Below, piece by piece: positions 30,653 to 44,206 of a stretch of DNA of 64,000 bases (position 1 is its first letter; the number at the start of each line of letters is the position of its first letter). Source of the stretch: Gammaproteobacteria bacterium. GTDB taxonomy: Bacteria > Pseudomonadota > Gammaproteobacteria > JAUZRS01. The stretch spans positions 255,210 to 319,209 of the forward strand of contig JAUZSP010000007.1 in assembly GCA_030949385.1 (NCBI GenBank). The letters run 5' to 3'. The notes below the pieces were generated by a model. It ran no database searches. It saw only the letters and a program-made list of their open reading frames with translations, and had not been told where the DNA came from. Position numbers and translations under genes: made by a program.

Positions 30653-32017
30653 TCAGCCCAGCAAACGCGCGAGATCGTTATAAAAAGCCAAGCCCATCAG
30701 GCAGATCAACAAAAACATCCCTATCTGCTGACCTATCATCTGTGTTTGCTCTGAAAGTGGCCGCCGTTTCACTACTTCAATAAAAAAGAAGAGCAGATGG
30801 CCACCGTCCAACACAGGAATTGGCAACAAATTTAATACACCCAAACTGATACTGATCAGCGCCAAGAAACTCAAATAATGATCCAAACCAACGCTGGCCG
30901 ACTGACCGGCATACTGGGCAATGGTCAGCGGCCCACTGATGTTTTTCAGTGAGGCATCACCCACCAGCAGCTTACCCAGCATCTGCAACGTGATCACCGA
31001 CATCTGCCAGGTTTTTTCCGCTGCCTGTTGCAGCGCCTCTAACGGTGAATATGAAATTTCCGTCATCAAACGCTGCTGACGCAGAGGCAAGGCACGGGTC
31101 TCAGCCGCCCCAATATAACCGATGTGCTGCGTTTTAAGCTGTTTCAGAGCGGGGGTTAGAAATAAAACAATCACATCGCCATTACGCTTCACCCGCAGTT
31201 CCATACGTTGCTCAGGGCGAGCACGGACGTAATTCACCCACGCTTGCCAGCTCTCAATATTGACACCGTCTGCACTCAGAATCAGATCATCCACCTGCAA
31301 ACCGGCTTTTTCAGCCGCCCCACCTGACAACACTTGCCCGATTTGAGGCGGCACCTGCGGCCACCACGGTGACAGTCCCAATTGGCGCAGCGGGTCACCT
31401 TCTGCTTTTAAAAACGAACGACCTTGCAGATCCAACAAAAGCAATTCACTGCCACCAACCGCCCGTTCCACACGCAACGGCAACGGCTGATCGGTATCAA
31501 GCAACCCCTCCATTAACAACAAGCGCGCTTGATCCCAACTGGCCACCGACTGACCGTTAACAGAAATCAGCTGATCTTCGTTATGCAAACCCGCCTCAAA
31601 CGCCGGTGTGCCTTTGGGTGGTTCTGCCACAATGGGCAACAATGAACTGATACCGATAACAAACATCAACCAATAAGCGGCGATGGCCAAAATAAAATTA
31701 GCCAAAGGACCGGCCATCACAATCGCAATGCGGGCATAAACGCTCTTGCGATTAAAAGCACGATCCAGCTCTTCGGCTGCCACCTCGCCTTCGCGCTCAT
31801 CCAGCATCTTGACGTAACCACCCAAAGGAATGGCCGCCACCACAAATTCCGTACCGTCTTTGCCCTGCCATGAAAACAACGGTTTGCCAAAACCGATGGA
31901 GAAACGCAGCACCTTAACGCCCATTTTACGCGCCACCCAAAAATGGCCGTACTCATGGATGGTGATCAAAATACCTAAAGCAACAAAAAAAGCCAACAAA
32001 CTGATGATAAAACTCAC
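30653..32017 (-). CDS. rseP: Site-2 metalloprotease RseP
   Basis: Inner-membrane zinc protease that cuts RseA and leftover signal peptides. The 454-residue protein has IHEYGHFWVARK (HExxH zinc motif, about residue 21), two PDZ domains (about 125-300), and the second zinc-binding and membrane segment NLLPIPVLDGGHLLF. It ends 10 bp before bamA, as part of the envelope block. Confidence 0.97.
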   Translation of the reverse strand: MSFIISLLAFFVALGILITIHEYGHFWVARKMGVKVLRFSIGFGKPLFSWQGKDGTEFVVAAIPLGGYVKMLDEREGEVAAEELDRAFNRKSVYARIAIVMAGPLANFILAIAAYWLMFVIGISSLLPIVAEPPKGTPAFEAGLHNEDQLISVNGQSVASWDQARLLLMEGLLDTDQPLPLRVERAVGGSELLLLDLQGRSFLKAEGDPLRQLGLSPWWPQVPPQIGQVLSGGAAEKAGLQVDDLILSADGVNIESWQAWVNYVRARPEQRMELRVKRNGDVIVLFLTPALKQLKTQHIGYIGAAETRALPLRQQRLMTEISYSPLEALQQAAEKTWQMSVITLQMLGKLLVGDASLKNISGPLTIAQYAGQSASVGLDHYLSFLALISISLGVLNLLPIPVLDGGHLLFFFIEVVKRRPLSEQTQMIGQQIGMFLLICLMGLAFYNDLARLLG

Positions 32018-32019
32018 GA

Positions 32020-33225
32020 TTAGGACACCTTCCGCAAACGATCGGCTTGTTCAACGGCCACATCACGCGCCAATTGATCTTGCTGCAAAATCAGCGACAA
32101 ATCCGTCGCCTCTTGTACCGCGACCTCAGCTAAAGTCGCCTCAATTACCTGATGAATCTGCATAAATCCAAGCCGTCCATCCAAAAAACGCTCCACCGCA
32201 ATTTCATTGGCGGCATTCAATAAAGTGCTAGCGGTACCGCCTTGACGCAAAGCCTCAAAGGCCAAACGCAAACAAGGAAAACGGTCTAAATTAGGTTGTT
32301 CAAAATTAAGCTGCCCCACCGCCAACAGATCCAGTGGCGCAACCCCAGATTCAATGCGCTCCGGCCACGCCAAAGCATGAGCAATGGGGGTACGCATATC
32401 AGGATTGCCCAACTGCGCCAACACCGAACCGTCACGGTAAGAGACCATAGAATGAATCACGCTTTCAGGGTGCAGCACCACCTCGATTTTATCGGCAGCG
32501 GCGGCAAACAGCCAATGGGCTTCGATCACCTCCAGACCTTTGTTCATCATAGTGGCGGAATCCACGGAAATTTTACGCCCCATGATCCAATTGGGGTGCG
32601 CACAGGCTTGATCGGGGGTCACCGCACTCAACTGCTCTACCGGCGTGGTTCGAAACGGACCACCTGAGGCAGTCAACAGCACTTTTTCTACTCCGACCCG
32701 CTGCAACCCCCCCGCGTACTCAAGTGGCATGCACTGAAACACCGCGTTGTGTTCACTGTCGATGGGCAGCAATTCTGCACCGCAGCGCTGCACTTCATCC
32801 ATCAACAGTTGGCCGGTCATCACCAAGGCCTCTTTGTTGGCCAACAAAACACGCTTACCTGCCCGCACCGCCGCCAAGGTGGGCAACAGACCCGCCGCAC
32901 CGACAATTGCCGCCATCACCATTTTGGCTTCCGGCAGAGCCGCAACCCGCTCCAAACCGGCCAAACCGGCCAGCACTTCCGTCGGTAGCCCCGCCTGCTG
33001 ACAACGCTGCGACAACTGCTCTGCCGCGTTTTCATTGACCATCACTGCGTACGCAGGCCGCACCTGCTGACACTGCTGAAAGAGACGATCAACGTTGCGG
33101 TTGGCGGTCAGGGCGGTGACAAAATAGCGCTCTGGATGGCGTTTTAATACATCCAAAGTACTGACACCAATGGAACCAGTGGCACCTAAAATCGTCACCC
33201 CTTGAGAGTCGGTTCTGTTGCTCAT
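32020..33225 (-). CDS. dxr: 1-deoxy-D-xylulose-5-phosphate reductoisomerase
   Basis: Makes methylerythritol phosphate for isoprenoid synthesis. NADPH binding is seen in [18 protein letters not shown], the metal and substrate region in [14 protein letters not shown], and [25 protein letters not shown] is the family signature. ATG 33225 is chosen, 20 bp after the cdsA stop; a TTG at 33255 would overlap cdsA. Length about 401 residues is normal. Confidence 0.97.
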   Translation of the reverse strand: MSNRTDSQGVTILGATGSIGVSTLDVLKRHPERYFVTALTANRNVDRLFQQCQQVRPAYAVMVNENAAEQLSQRCQQAGLPTEVLAGLAGLERVAALPEAKMVMAAIVGAAGLLPTLAAVRAGKRVLLANKEALVMTGQLLMDEVQRCGAELLPIDSEHNAVFQCMPLEYAGGLQRVGVEKVLLTASGGPFRTTPVEQLSAVTPDQACAHPNWIMGRKISVDSATMMNKGLEVIEAHWLFAAAADKIEVVLHPESVIHSMVSYRDGSVLAQLGNPDMRTPIAHALAWPERIESGVAPLDLLAVGQLNFEQPNLDRFPCLRLAFEALRQGGTASTLLNAANEIAVERFLDGRLGFMQIHQVIEATLAEVAVQEATDLSLILQQDQLARDVAVEQADRLRKVS

Positions 33226-33245
33226 ATAAACGGTCAATCTTCCTG

Positions 33246-34058
33246 TTAAAACCAAGCCAAACCGGCAACAAAAATAGGCGCGGCAGCCAAGAGACTGTCT
33301 ATGCGATCCAACACCCCACCGTGGCCTGGCAAAATTCGGCCACTGTCTTTAGCCCCCGCTTCGCGTTTCAACAGGCTTTCCAACAAATCTCCCACCACCG
33401 ACAACGAAGCCACAAACAAGGTTAATAAGATAAAACCCAGCTGATTAGCAGGCCAATCCAGCCAGTAAAGACCGGCCACTGCGTAAAAAGTTGCGGCCAG
33501 CAAGCCACCCGCCACACCCTGCCACGTTTTGCCAGGGCTCAAAATGGGAGCCAATTTGTCTCTGCCCCAGCGTTTACCGGCAAAATAAGCGCCTGTATCC
33601 ACCACCCACAACAAACAGACAATGTACAGCAGCAGTTTTGGCCCCCATTGAGACGCACCATGTACCGTAACCAGCGCCAGATAAGAAGGCACTAAAGCAA
33701 ACAAACCCAGAAAAAGCCATTTCAAGCCCACTTTGCCCCGCTCACGCTCGCTAACAAAACGGACCCGAAACAACACCCAGCACACCAGCCCCCACCCCAA
33801 CAAGACCAGTGGGTAGAGTGGCGAAGACAAATTCGCCCACTGTAACCACCAGATCAACAGGGTTACCACCACTACGCCCAACATCCAAATGGCTCGCTGA
33901 GGCGCAGTGCGTAAGGAGGACAAACAGCCCCATTCCCACGCACCCATCAGATAAAACAGCCCCAACAAAGCCGCCAAACCAGAGGTGGACAAAGCAAGCA
34001 TCGCCCAAATGGAGAGCGAGCCTAAAATAGCTCCGGTCAATAAACGTTGTTTCAACAT
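33246..34058 (-). CDS. cdsA: Phosphatidate cytidylyltransferase CdsA
   Basis: Makes CDP-diacylglycerol for phospholipids. The start at ATG 34058 ([15 protein letters not shown]) fits the family; a longer frame to 34271 runs over uppS and is rejected. The 270-residue protein has many membrane spans and the C-terminal signature [20 protein letters not shown], followed by DRIDS. It starts eight bases after uppS. Confidence 0.96.
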   Translation of the reverse strand: MLKQRLLTGAILGSLSIWAMLALSTSGLAALLGLFYLMGAWEWGCLSSLRTAPQRAIWMLGVVVVTLLIWWLQWANLSSPLYPLVLLGWGLVCWVLFRVRFVSERERGKVGLKWLFLGLFALVPSYLALVTVHGASQWGPKLLLYIVCLLWVVDTGAYFAGKRWGRDKLAPILSPGKTWQGVAGGLLAATFYAVAGLYWLDWPANQLGFILLTLFVASLSVVGDLLESLLKREAGAKDSGRILPGHGGVLDRIDSLLAAAPIFVAGLAWF

Positions 34059-34065
34059 ACCGTGG

Positions 34066-34788
34066 TTATCCCACCTGTTCCCCTGTGCGCCCAAAGCGGC
34101 GCTGACGCTGGCGATAAAAGGCCAACGCTTCATCCAATGTGTTTTCATCAAAATCCGGCCACAGAGCATCGGTAAAATAGAGCTCCGTGTAAGCCAACTG
34201 CCACAACAAATAATTACTGATGCGACGTTCACCACCGGTACGAATAAACAGATCCGGCTCAGGCAGATCACTCAGATCCACATAAGTCCCAAACAACACC
34301 TCATCCACCTGCGCGGCGTTTACTTTACCCGCCTCCACATCACGACAGAGGCGTTTCGCTGCGTGGGCAATGTCCCAACGACCGCCGTAATTCACCGCGA
34401 TATTAAGATACATGCCGTTGTTGTTTTCGGTGCGTTTTTCCGCTGCCTCCATCTCTTCCCGCAAGGTGTCGTTGAAGGGACTTTTATCACCAATAAAACG
34501 CACTCGAACTTTATTGCGATGCAACCGTTTCACCTCGCCACGCAAGGTGATCAAAAACAATTTCATCAGCAAACCGACTTCTTCTTCCGGTCTACGCCAA
34601 TTTTCACTGCTAAAGGCAAACAGGGTCAATGCCTCAATTTTATTTTTCGAACACGCCTCAACCGCCCGCCGCGTTGCTTTGACCCCTTCACGGTGCCCCA
34701 AAGTACGCGGCATAAAGCGTTTTTTTGCCCAGCGGCCATTGCCGTCCATAATGACCGCGATGTGACGCGGCAACACCTTGTCAGTCAT
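34066..34788 (-). CDS. uppS: Undecaprenyl diphosphate synthase
   Basis: Builds the C55 lipid carrier for cell-wall synthesis. The 240-residue protein has HIAVIMDGNGRWAKKR with the catalytic Asp, GHREGVKATRRAVE, and the late RTGGERRISNYLLWQLAYTE. It lies between frr and cdsA in the usual order. Confidence 0.98.
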   Translation of the reverse strand: MTDKVLPRHIAVIMDGNGRWAKKRFMPRTLGHREGVKATRRAVEACSKNKIEALTLFAFSSENWRRPEEEVGLLMKLFLITLRGEVKRLHRNKVRVRFIGDKSPFNDTLREEMEAAEKRTENNNGMYLNIAVNYGGRWDIAHAAKRLCRDVEAGKVNAAQVDEVLFGTYVDLSDLPEPDLFIRTGGERRISNYLLWQLAYTELYFTDALWPDFDENTLDEALAFYRQRQRRFGRTGEQVG

Positions 34789-34830
34789 TTTGTTTCCCTC
34801 TCTCTCACAGCCTATTTTTATTAGCGGCGC

Positions 34831-35388
34831 TTAAACTTCCATCAACTCTTTTTCTTTATTGCCCAACAGCAGCTCAATTTCAGCGATAAAACCATCCGTG
34901 AGTTTTTGCACTTTCTCCTCTGCTCGACGTTCGTCGTCTTCGGAGATCTCTTTCTCTTTGCACAGGCTTTTAAAATCGCTGTTAGCGTCACGACGAATGT
35001 TGCGAATCGCCACCCGACCGCCTTCTGCTTCGTTACGCACCACTTTCACCAGATCACAACGGCGCTCTTCCGTCAGTGGCGGCAGTGGAATGCGGATCAC
35101 TTGACCCACAGAGTTGGGGTTCAGCCCCAAACTAGAGTTCATGATCGCTTTCTCAATCACCGCCACCATCGGTTTTTCCCACGGTGTGACGCTCAAAGTA
35201 CGCGCGTCTTCCACAGAAATATTCGCCACCTGACTCAAAGGCACATCGGAACCGTAATAATCCACCTGAATCACATCCAGCAGACTGGTCTGTGCCCGAC
35301 CCGTGCGAATGCGGCTGAACTCCTGTTTCAGCGCTTCAACACTTTTGCTCATGCGTCGTTTTGCATCGTCTTGAATTTCATCAATCAT
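34831..35388 (-). CDS. frr: Ribosome recycling factor
   Basis: Splits post-termination ribosomes with EF-G. The 185-residue protein starts [20 protein letters not shown] and has [15 protein letters not shown] and the C-terminal helix ending [17 protein letters not shown] 35388 lies five bases after the pyrH stop; a longer frame into pyrH is rejected. Confidence 0.98.
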   Translation of the reverse strand: MIDEIQDDAKRRMSKSVEALKQEFSRIRTGRAQTSLLDVIQVDYYGSDVPLSQVANISVEDARTLSVTPWEKPMVAVIEKAIMNSSLGLNPNSVGQVIRIPLPPLTEERRCDLVKVVRNEAEGGRVAIRNIRRDANSDFKSLCKEKEISEDDERRAEEKVQKLTDGFIAEIELLLGNKEKELMEV

Positions 35389-35393
35389 CTTAA

Positions 35394-36116
35394 CTAACCT
35401 TGTTCTACCACGGTGCCAATGTCTTCGCCCATCATCAGACGCCACAAGTCACCTTCGTTATTCAAATTAAATACCCGTAACGGCATATTATGCTCACGGC
35501 AAAGCACCGTTGCGGTGGTGTCCATCACGCCCAAATTATCACTCAACACCTGATCGTAACTGATGCGTTCGTACCGCTTAGCAGCGGGATTTTTCATCGG
35601 ATCAGAGTCATACACACCGTTCACTTTAGTCGCTTTGAGCATCACATCCGCTTTGATCTCAATGGCACGCAGACTGGCGGCGGAATCGGTGGTGAAAAAC
35701 GGATTTCCGGTACCGGCAGCCAAAATGGTCACCGCGCCTTTTTGCAGATATTCCAGCGCCAAACGCGGCGAGTAATCTTCGCACGCTTGGGCAATGGACA
35801 ACGCCGACAACACCCGAGCATCCAGACCTTGCTGAATCAGCGCGTCTTTCATTGCCAAGGAGTTCATCACCGTGGCCAACATGCCAATGTGATCACCGGT
35901 AACCCGATCCATGCCGCCTTGCGCCAAACCGGCACCGCGAAAAATATTACCGCCACCGATGACCACCGCCACCTGCACCCCTTGCGCTTGCAACTGCTTA
36001 ATTTCAGTTGCAACACGGGCAATAAATTGCGGATCAATGCCGTACTCAAACCCGCCCATCAAGGCTTCGCCGCTCAGTTTTAACAAAATGCGTTTGTAAA
36101 TTGGAGTCTCTGACAT
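35394..36116 (-). CDS. pyrH: Uridylate kinase
   Basis: Phosphorylates UMP to UDP. The 240-residue amino-acid-kinase-fold protein has [25 protein letters not shown] and [17 protein letters not shown]. It lies downstream of tsf past a terminator, so it may have its own promoter in 36117-36180. Confidence 0.98.
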   Translation of the reverse strand: MSETPIYKRILLKLSGEALMGGFEYGIDPQFIARVATEIKQLQAQGVQVAVVIGGGNIFRGAGLAQGGMDRVTGDHIGMLATVMNSLAMKDALIQQGLDARVLSALSIAQACEDYSPRLALEYLQKGAVTILAAGTGNPFFTTDSAASLRAIEIKADVMLKATKVNGVYDSDPMKNPAAKRYERISYDQVLSDNLGVMDTTATVLCREHNMPLRVFNLNNEGDLWRLMMGEDIGTVVEQG

Positions 36117-36184
36117 CGTGTACCACCCCAGCGTTATTTGATCAAAAAAAAGCCATCATACCTGACAAAAGTCTCTTGCATAAA

Positions 36185-36212
36185 AAAGCCGGGACTCAAT
36201 CCCGGCTTTTCG
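36185..36212 (-). terminator. Intrinsic terminator after tsf
   Basis: Minus-strand hairpin AAAAGCCGGGA-TTGAG-TCCCGGCTTTTTT between tsf and pyrH, with a strong T run. It would end or weaken the rpsB-tsf transcript. Confidence 0.9.
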
Positions 36213-36224
36213 GCTCAAAGGCGA

Positions 36225-37103
36225 TTAACTGCCCTGAACTTGTGCCTTCACCTCATCAGCGAAGTTTTCCACTTTTTTCTCGATGCCTTCACCCACTTCC
36301 AAACACTGGAAGTAGGCCACTTCAGCACCTGCGCCTTTGAGCAACTTGGCCACACTTTGATCGGGATCTTTAACAAACGATTGGCCCAACAGAGTGATTT
36401 CAGCCAAGTATTTTCTCATCCGACCGACAATCATTTTTTCAATGATGTTATCGGGTTTGCCGCTCTCTTTGGCTTGCGCCACAAAGATGGATTTTTCTTT
36501 CTCTAAAATGTCCGCAGGCACCTGCTCTTCAGAGATGCAAACTGGACGGCTGGCAGCAATGTGCATCGCCACATCACGACCCAGAGCCGCATCACCGCCA
36601 ACGATGTCCACCAGTACAGCGATGCGCACACCGTGCAAGTAGTTGCACAACGTACCTTGTGCTGCACGGATTTCAAAACGACGCACCTGAATGTTCTCGC
36701 CAATTTTAGCGATCAGCTCTTGACGTGCCACCTCAACGGTGCGGCCATCATCCAGAGTCATCTCATTCAGAGTGGCCACATCCGCAGGGCTGTTGGCTAA
36801 AATCAGTTTTGCTACAGAAGAGACAAAGTTATTAAAATCATCACCTTTAGAGACAAAATCAGTTTCGCTGTTCACTTCCAACATCACGGCGGTTTTGCCA
36901 TCACCAGCAACCTCAACCACCACCGCACCTTCCGCTGCGATACGACCGGCTTTTTTATCGGCTTTTGCTAAGCCTGTTTTACGCATGTGGTCGATTGCCG
37001 CTTCCATATCGCCGTCCATTTCAGACAACGCTTTTTTACATTCCATCATGCCTGAGCCAGTACGCTGACGCAGCTCTTTTACCATTGAAGCCGTAATTGC
37101 CAT
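36225..37103 (-). CDS. tsf: Elongation factor Ts
   Basis: Guanine-nucleotide exchange factor for EF-Tu. The 292-residue protein starts [20 protein letters not shown], has the UBA-like N-terminal domain, [13 protein letters not shown] and the two core dimerisation domains. It follows rpsB after a 70-bp gap, the standard order. Confidence 0.98.
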   Translation of the reverse strand: MAITASMVKELRQRTGSGMMECKKALSEMDGDMEAAIDHMRKTGLAKADKKAGRIAAEGAVVVEVAGDGKTAVMLEVNSETDFVSKGDDFNNFVSSVAKLILANSPADVATLNEMTLDDGRTVEVARQELIAKIGENIQVRRFEIRAAQGTLCNYLHGVRIAVLVDIVGGDAALGRDVAMHIAASRPVCISEEQVPADILEKEKSIFVAQAKESGKPDNIIEKMIVGRMRKYLAEITLLGQSFVKDPDQSVAKLLKGAGAEVAYFQCLEVGEGIEKKVENFADEVKAQVQGS

Positions 37104-37173
37104 TTGGGGTCTCTCTTTAAATCAGTCAATTTAGCAGCGCCCATCTTGGCAGGCACTGCTAAAACATATCTCA

Positions 37174-37959
37174 TTACGCTTCTGCGGATGCGCCGCTGTC
37201 GCCTTCGGCTGCTGCATCGGCATCAGCACCCGCTGCCACTTCAACAAAATCGTCGTTTTCATTCACAACCGGCGTGTTGATGTTTTTGCCGTCTTGGATC
37301 GCAGCCGCCACACCTTGGGTGTAGAACTGAATCGCGCGCAGAGCGTCATCGTTACCAGGAATGATGTAATCGACGTTTTTAGGCGAATGGTTGCTGTCCA
37401 CCACCGCAATCACGGGAATACCCAATTTGGTCGCTTCCGCAACAGCGATGTTTTCCGTACCCACATCAACAACAAAAACGGCATCGGGCAGACGATCCAT
37501 ATCCTTGATGCCGCCCAAGCTGCGTTCCAACTTGTCCATTTCACGCTGACGTTGCAGCGCTTCTTTTTTATTCAGACGCTCGATGGTGCCATCGGCAAAC
37601 ATCGCTTCCAACACTTTCAAACGTTTCACCGACTGTTTGATGGTTTTGAAGTTGGTCATCATGCCACCCAACCAGCGACGGTTGACGTAAGGCATACCAC
37701 ACGCTTTGGCGGATTCGCTGATCGCATCCCGCGCCGCACGCTTGGTTCCGACAAACAGCACTTTGCCGTTTTTAGAAGCCAACTTGCCAAGGAAATTAAG
37801 CGCGTCTTCCATCATCGGAACGCTGCTTTCCAAGTTAAAGATATGGATGTTGTTACGCGCACCAAAAATATACGGTGCCATCTGGGGGTTCCAGTAACGG
37901 GTTTGGTGACCGAAATGAACACCTGCTTTTAACATGTCACGCATTGAAACTTTAGCCAT
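37174..37959 (-). CDS. rpsB: 30S ribosomal protein S2
   Basis: A 261-residue S2 with [40 protein letters not shown] and [15 protein letters not shown]. The tail is extended and acidic, rich in Ala, Asp and Glu. It diverges from map; the 210-bp region between them should hold both promoters. Confidence 0.98.
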   Translation of the reverse strand: MAKVSMRDMLKAGVHFGHQTRYWNPQMAPYIFGARNNIHIFNLESSVPMMEDALNFLGKLASKNGKVLFVGTKRAARDAISESAKACGMPYVNRRWLGGMMTNFKTIKQSVKRLKVLEAMFADGTIERLNKKEALQRQREMDKLERSLGGIKDMDRLPDAVFVVDVGTENIAVAEATKLGIPVIAVVDSNHSPKNVDYIIPGNDDALRAIQFYTQGVAAAIQDGKNINTPVVNENDDFVEVAAGADADAAAEGDSGASAEA

Positions 37960-38169
37960 GAGATTTCCTCTGTCTGGGTTTGGCCTCCGTCTGCCCGCTT
38001 AACCAACCCCGTAGGGCACCCAGTCAAGCGTCTCTAGCAGACGTGTGAATTGCATCAACAACCCTATGTCGTGATGCGCGGCGATTTATACCACAATCCT
38101 TCCTCAGCTGCAAAACAGAGATAAAAATCGGGTACAATGGCCGCCAATTCAGATCAGGAATCCAATCCC

Positions 38170-38937
38170 ATGCAGGTCACGATAAAAACAGCCGAAGAGA
38201 TCGAAAAAATGCGCACCGCAGGACGACTGGCCGCCGATGTGCTAACCATGATCGAACCTCATATTCAAGCGGGGACCACCACCGACGAACTGGACAAACT
38301 CTGCCACGACTACATCGTCAATGTGCAAAAAGCGATTCCCGCCCCGCTCAACTACCATGGCTTTCCAAAATCCATCTGCACCTCGGTCAACCATCAGGTC
38401 TGCCACGGTATTCCCAGCGATAAAAAGCTCAAAAAAGGCGACATCATCAACGTAGACATCACCGTGATCAAAAACGGCTACCACGGTGACACCAGCCGCA
38501 TGTTTCACGTCGGTCAAACCAGTGCCCAAGCGCAGCGCCTCTGCAATGTCGCTTACGACTGCATGAAAATCGGCATCGAAATGGTCAAACCGGGCGTTCG
38601 TCTGGGCGACATTGGTCACGCCATTCAACGCCACGCCGAAACCAGCTACTGCTCCGTGGTACGAGAATATTGCGGCCACGGCATCGGCCAAAATTTTCAT
38701 GAAGACCCACAAGTGCTGCACTACGGTCGTCCTGGCACCGGTCTGGAGCTGCGTCAAGGCATGACCTTCACCATCGAACCGATGATCAATCTGGGCAAAC
38801 GCCAGGTCAAACAACTGGGTGACAACTGGACCGTGATCACCAAAGACCGCAGCCTCTCAGCACAGTGGGAACACACCCTACTGGTGACCGAAAGCGGTTT
38901 TGAGATTTTCACCCTGCGCGAAGGGGATCTGCTCTAA
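38170..38937 (+). CDS. map: Methionine aminopeptidase, type I
   Basis: Removes the initiator Met from new proteins. The 255-residue protein has the five metal ligands in place: NVDITVIKNGYHGDTSRMF (two Asp), GHGIGQNFHEDP (His), TIEPMI (Glu) and the final Glu in AQWEHTLLVTE. ATG 38170 has AGGA upstream. It ends one base before glnD. Confidence 0.98.
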   Translation: MQVTIKTAEEIEKMRTAGRLAADVLTMIEPHIQAGTTTDELDKLCHDYIVNVQKAIPAPLNYHGFPKSICTSVNHQVCHGIPSDKKLKKGDIINVDITVIKNGYHGDTSRMFHVGQTSAQAQRLCNVAYDCMKIGIEMVKPGVRLGDIGHAIQRHAETSYCSVVREYCGHGIGQNFHEDPQVLHYGRPGTGLELRQGMTFTIEPMINLGKRQVKQLGDNWTVITKDRSLSAQWEHTLLVTESGFEIFTLREGDLL

Positions 38938-38938
38938 C

Positions 38939-42714
<3,776 letters not shown>

Positions 42715-42741
42715 GGACTTTTATCAGCGACAAAAATTAAG

Positions 42742-42927
42742 ATGCTCACTCGGTTCAAACGAATGCCGCCCAAGCTGAAGAGAAGGCTCTTTTTTAGCGT
42801 GGTCATGTTCAGTAGCACAACCACCCTATTGATTTTTATCGCAGCCATACTCGACATTCTTTACGGCGGCTCAGACGGGCGACTCACGCACATTTACCAG
42901 ATAATATCTCATATCATACTGAAATAA
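42742..42927 (+). CDS. Small single-span membrane protein, unknown
   Basis: 61 residues: a basic N-terminus (FKRMPPKLKRR), one span (FFSVVMFSSTTTLLIFIAAIL) and a short tail. No family recognised and no strong ribosome-binding site. It follows dapE by 27 bp on the same strand. Confidence 0.45.
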   Translation: MLTRFKRMPPKLKRRLFFSVVMFSSTTTLLIFIAAILDILYGGSDGRLTHIYQIISHIILK

Positions 42928-42952
42928 TCTTCAGCAACAACGGCACAACATT

Positions 42953-43150
42953 ATGACCTTAGACATACTAAACAAGCTCTGTTTTACCCTTATCATCCTC
43001 TGTATTTTAGCTGGAATCGGCTTGGCACTGGCGATGATCTGGGGCGTGGTACACGACAGCAATTTTGCTTGGAAATCATGGCTAACCATCGGCGTTTTTT
43101 TTGTCGCTTCGGTGATCACCATGAACGTTACGAAAGTGTTTGCAAAATAA
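42953..43150 (+). CDS. Small two-span membrane protein, unknown
   Basis: 65 residues with two spans (LCFTLIILCILAGIGLALA and WLTIGVFFVASVITM) and a short loop. No family recognised. It ends six bases before the next gene, so both are probably in one transcript. Confidence 0.5.
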   Translation: MTLDILNKLCFTLIILCILAGIGLALAMIWGVVHDSNFAWKSWLTIGVFFVASVITMNVTKVFAK

Positions 43151-43156
43151 TACAAA

Positions 43157-44206
43157 ATGCAAAAATCATTGACACAATGGGGTCTGACCCACATCGAGCG
43201 TTACCTCAAAGGTCACTTCTCCCTCTTTCAAAACACCGCCTATCACAAGCTCGCCAACCACGCTGCGTTCTACTCCTTTGCCACGGGTTTTATCATCACC
43301 TTGCTCCTTGCCTCAGCCGAGGTCTATTTTGTCACCCGCTCCCAGATCGAGCTTAATCTTGAAACCGTGCTGTTGCTGGTTCTGCTCAATGTTGGCCTGA
43401 TTGCCATCGAGTTTTGGTTGCTGTTTCACATCGGCTTTCAAGCCTGCGCGCGCTACATCCAAGAGCTGGAAAAACAGCACTCCCTTAGTCCCGAACTCAA
43501 ACACGCACTGGTAGAAGCTATTTTAGAGTTGGAAGAGAACAAAGCCGCTCCGTTTAACCTTGATCTACAACGCCACACCCCCAAACACCACTGGCTCAGC
43601 TTGCTGCTCTACAAATTCAAAGTGATGCTCAGCAACGCCCTCGCCAAATTGATCATCAACCGCCTTCTCAGTCGCAGCGCCGCGCGCGGTTATGCACCAT
43701 TGATCTCCACCGTCATCACCGGATTTTGGGACGCTTGGGTGCAACTCAACTGCCTGAAAGAGGTGCGGCTGCGCCTTTCAGCTCACCTTTACAGCCGACA
43801 ATTGCTCAACACCGTACAACAAAACAACTGCCCACAACCCACTCGACAGGTGTTGATTCGCATCATCGCGGTGCGTCTCGAACTCATGGGACGCTACAGT
43901 CTGGCCTTGAGCCACCTACTACAAGACCTAGAAGCAGAACAACTGGGTTCCGTCAGTGAATGCGAACGGCTCTTTGATGCCGCACGAATGGCGCAAGCGT
44001 ATCAACAGCTGCCTACCTCAGAACAGCACAAGCTGGCCAACATCGCCTGCACCTTGCTGGCCTTCAAGCGTCAACGCCCGAGCAAAAAAGAGCGGCATTG
44101 GCTCACCCTATTCACGCTGGACAAACAGCAGCTCAAACAGTGCCGCCAACAACTGGACTGCCCTGTACGTCAATCACACTTAATTACCTTACCGGTAAAA
44201 GCGTAA
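43157..44206 (+). CDS. Membrane protein with two spans and a helical cytoplasmic part, unknown
   Basis: 349 residues. Two spans near residues 40-60 (FATGFIITLLLASAEVYFV) and 68-90 (LLLVLLNVGLIAIEFWLLF) are followed by a mostly helical, basic region containing LSRSAARGYAPLISTVITGF (around residues 175-195). I do not recognise the family. It converges with the thrombospondin-type gene; the two coding regions overlap by 18 bp, so neither has a terminator of its own there. Confidence 0.6.
   Translation: MQKSLTQWGLTHIERYLKGHFSLFQNTAYHKLANHAAFYSFATGFIITLLLASAEVYFVTRSQIELNLETVLLLVLLNVGLIAIEFWLLFHIGFQACARYIQELEKQHSLSPELKHALVEAILELEENKAAPFNLDLQRHTPKHHWLSLLLYKFKVMLSNALAKLIINRLLSRSAARGYAPLISTVITGFWDAWVQLNCLKEVRLRLSAHLYSRQLLNTVQQNNCPQPTRQVLIRIIAVRLELMGRYSLALSHLLQDLEAEQLGSVSECERLFDAARMAQAYQQLPTSEQHKLANIACTLLAFKRQRPSKKERHWLTLFTLDKQQLKQCRQQLDCPVRQSHLITLPVKA

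Noticed and set aside
33246-34271. Extended cdsA frame starting at 34271
   Set aside because: The extra 71 codons overlap uppS and have no similarity to CdsA.
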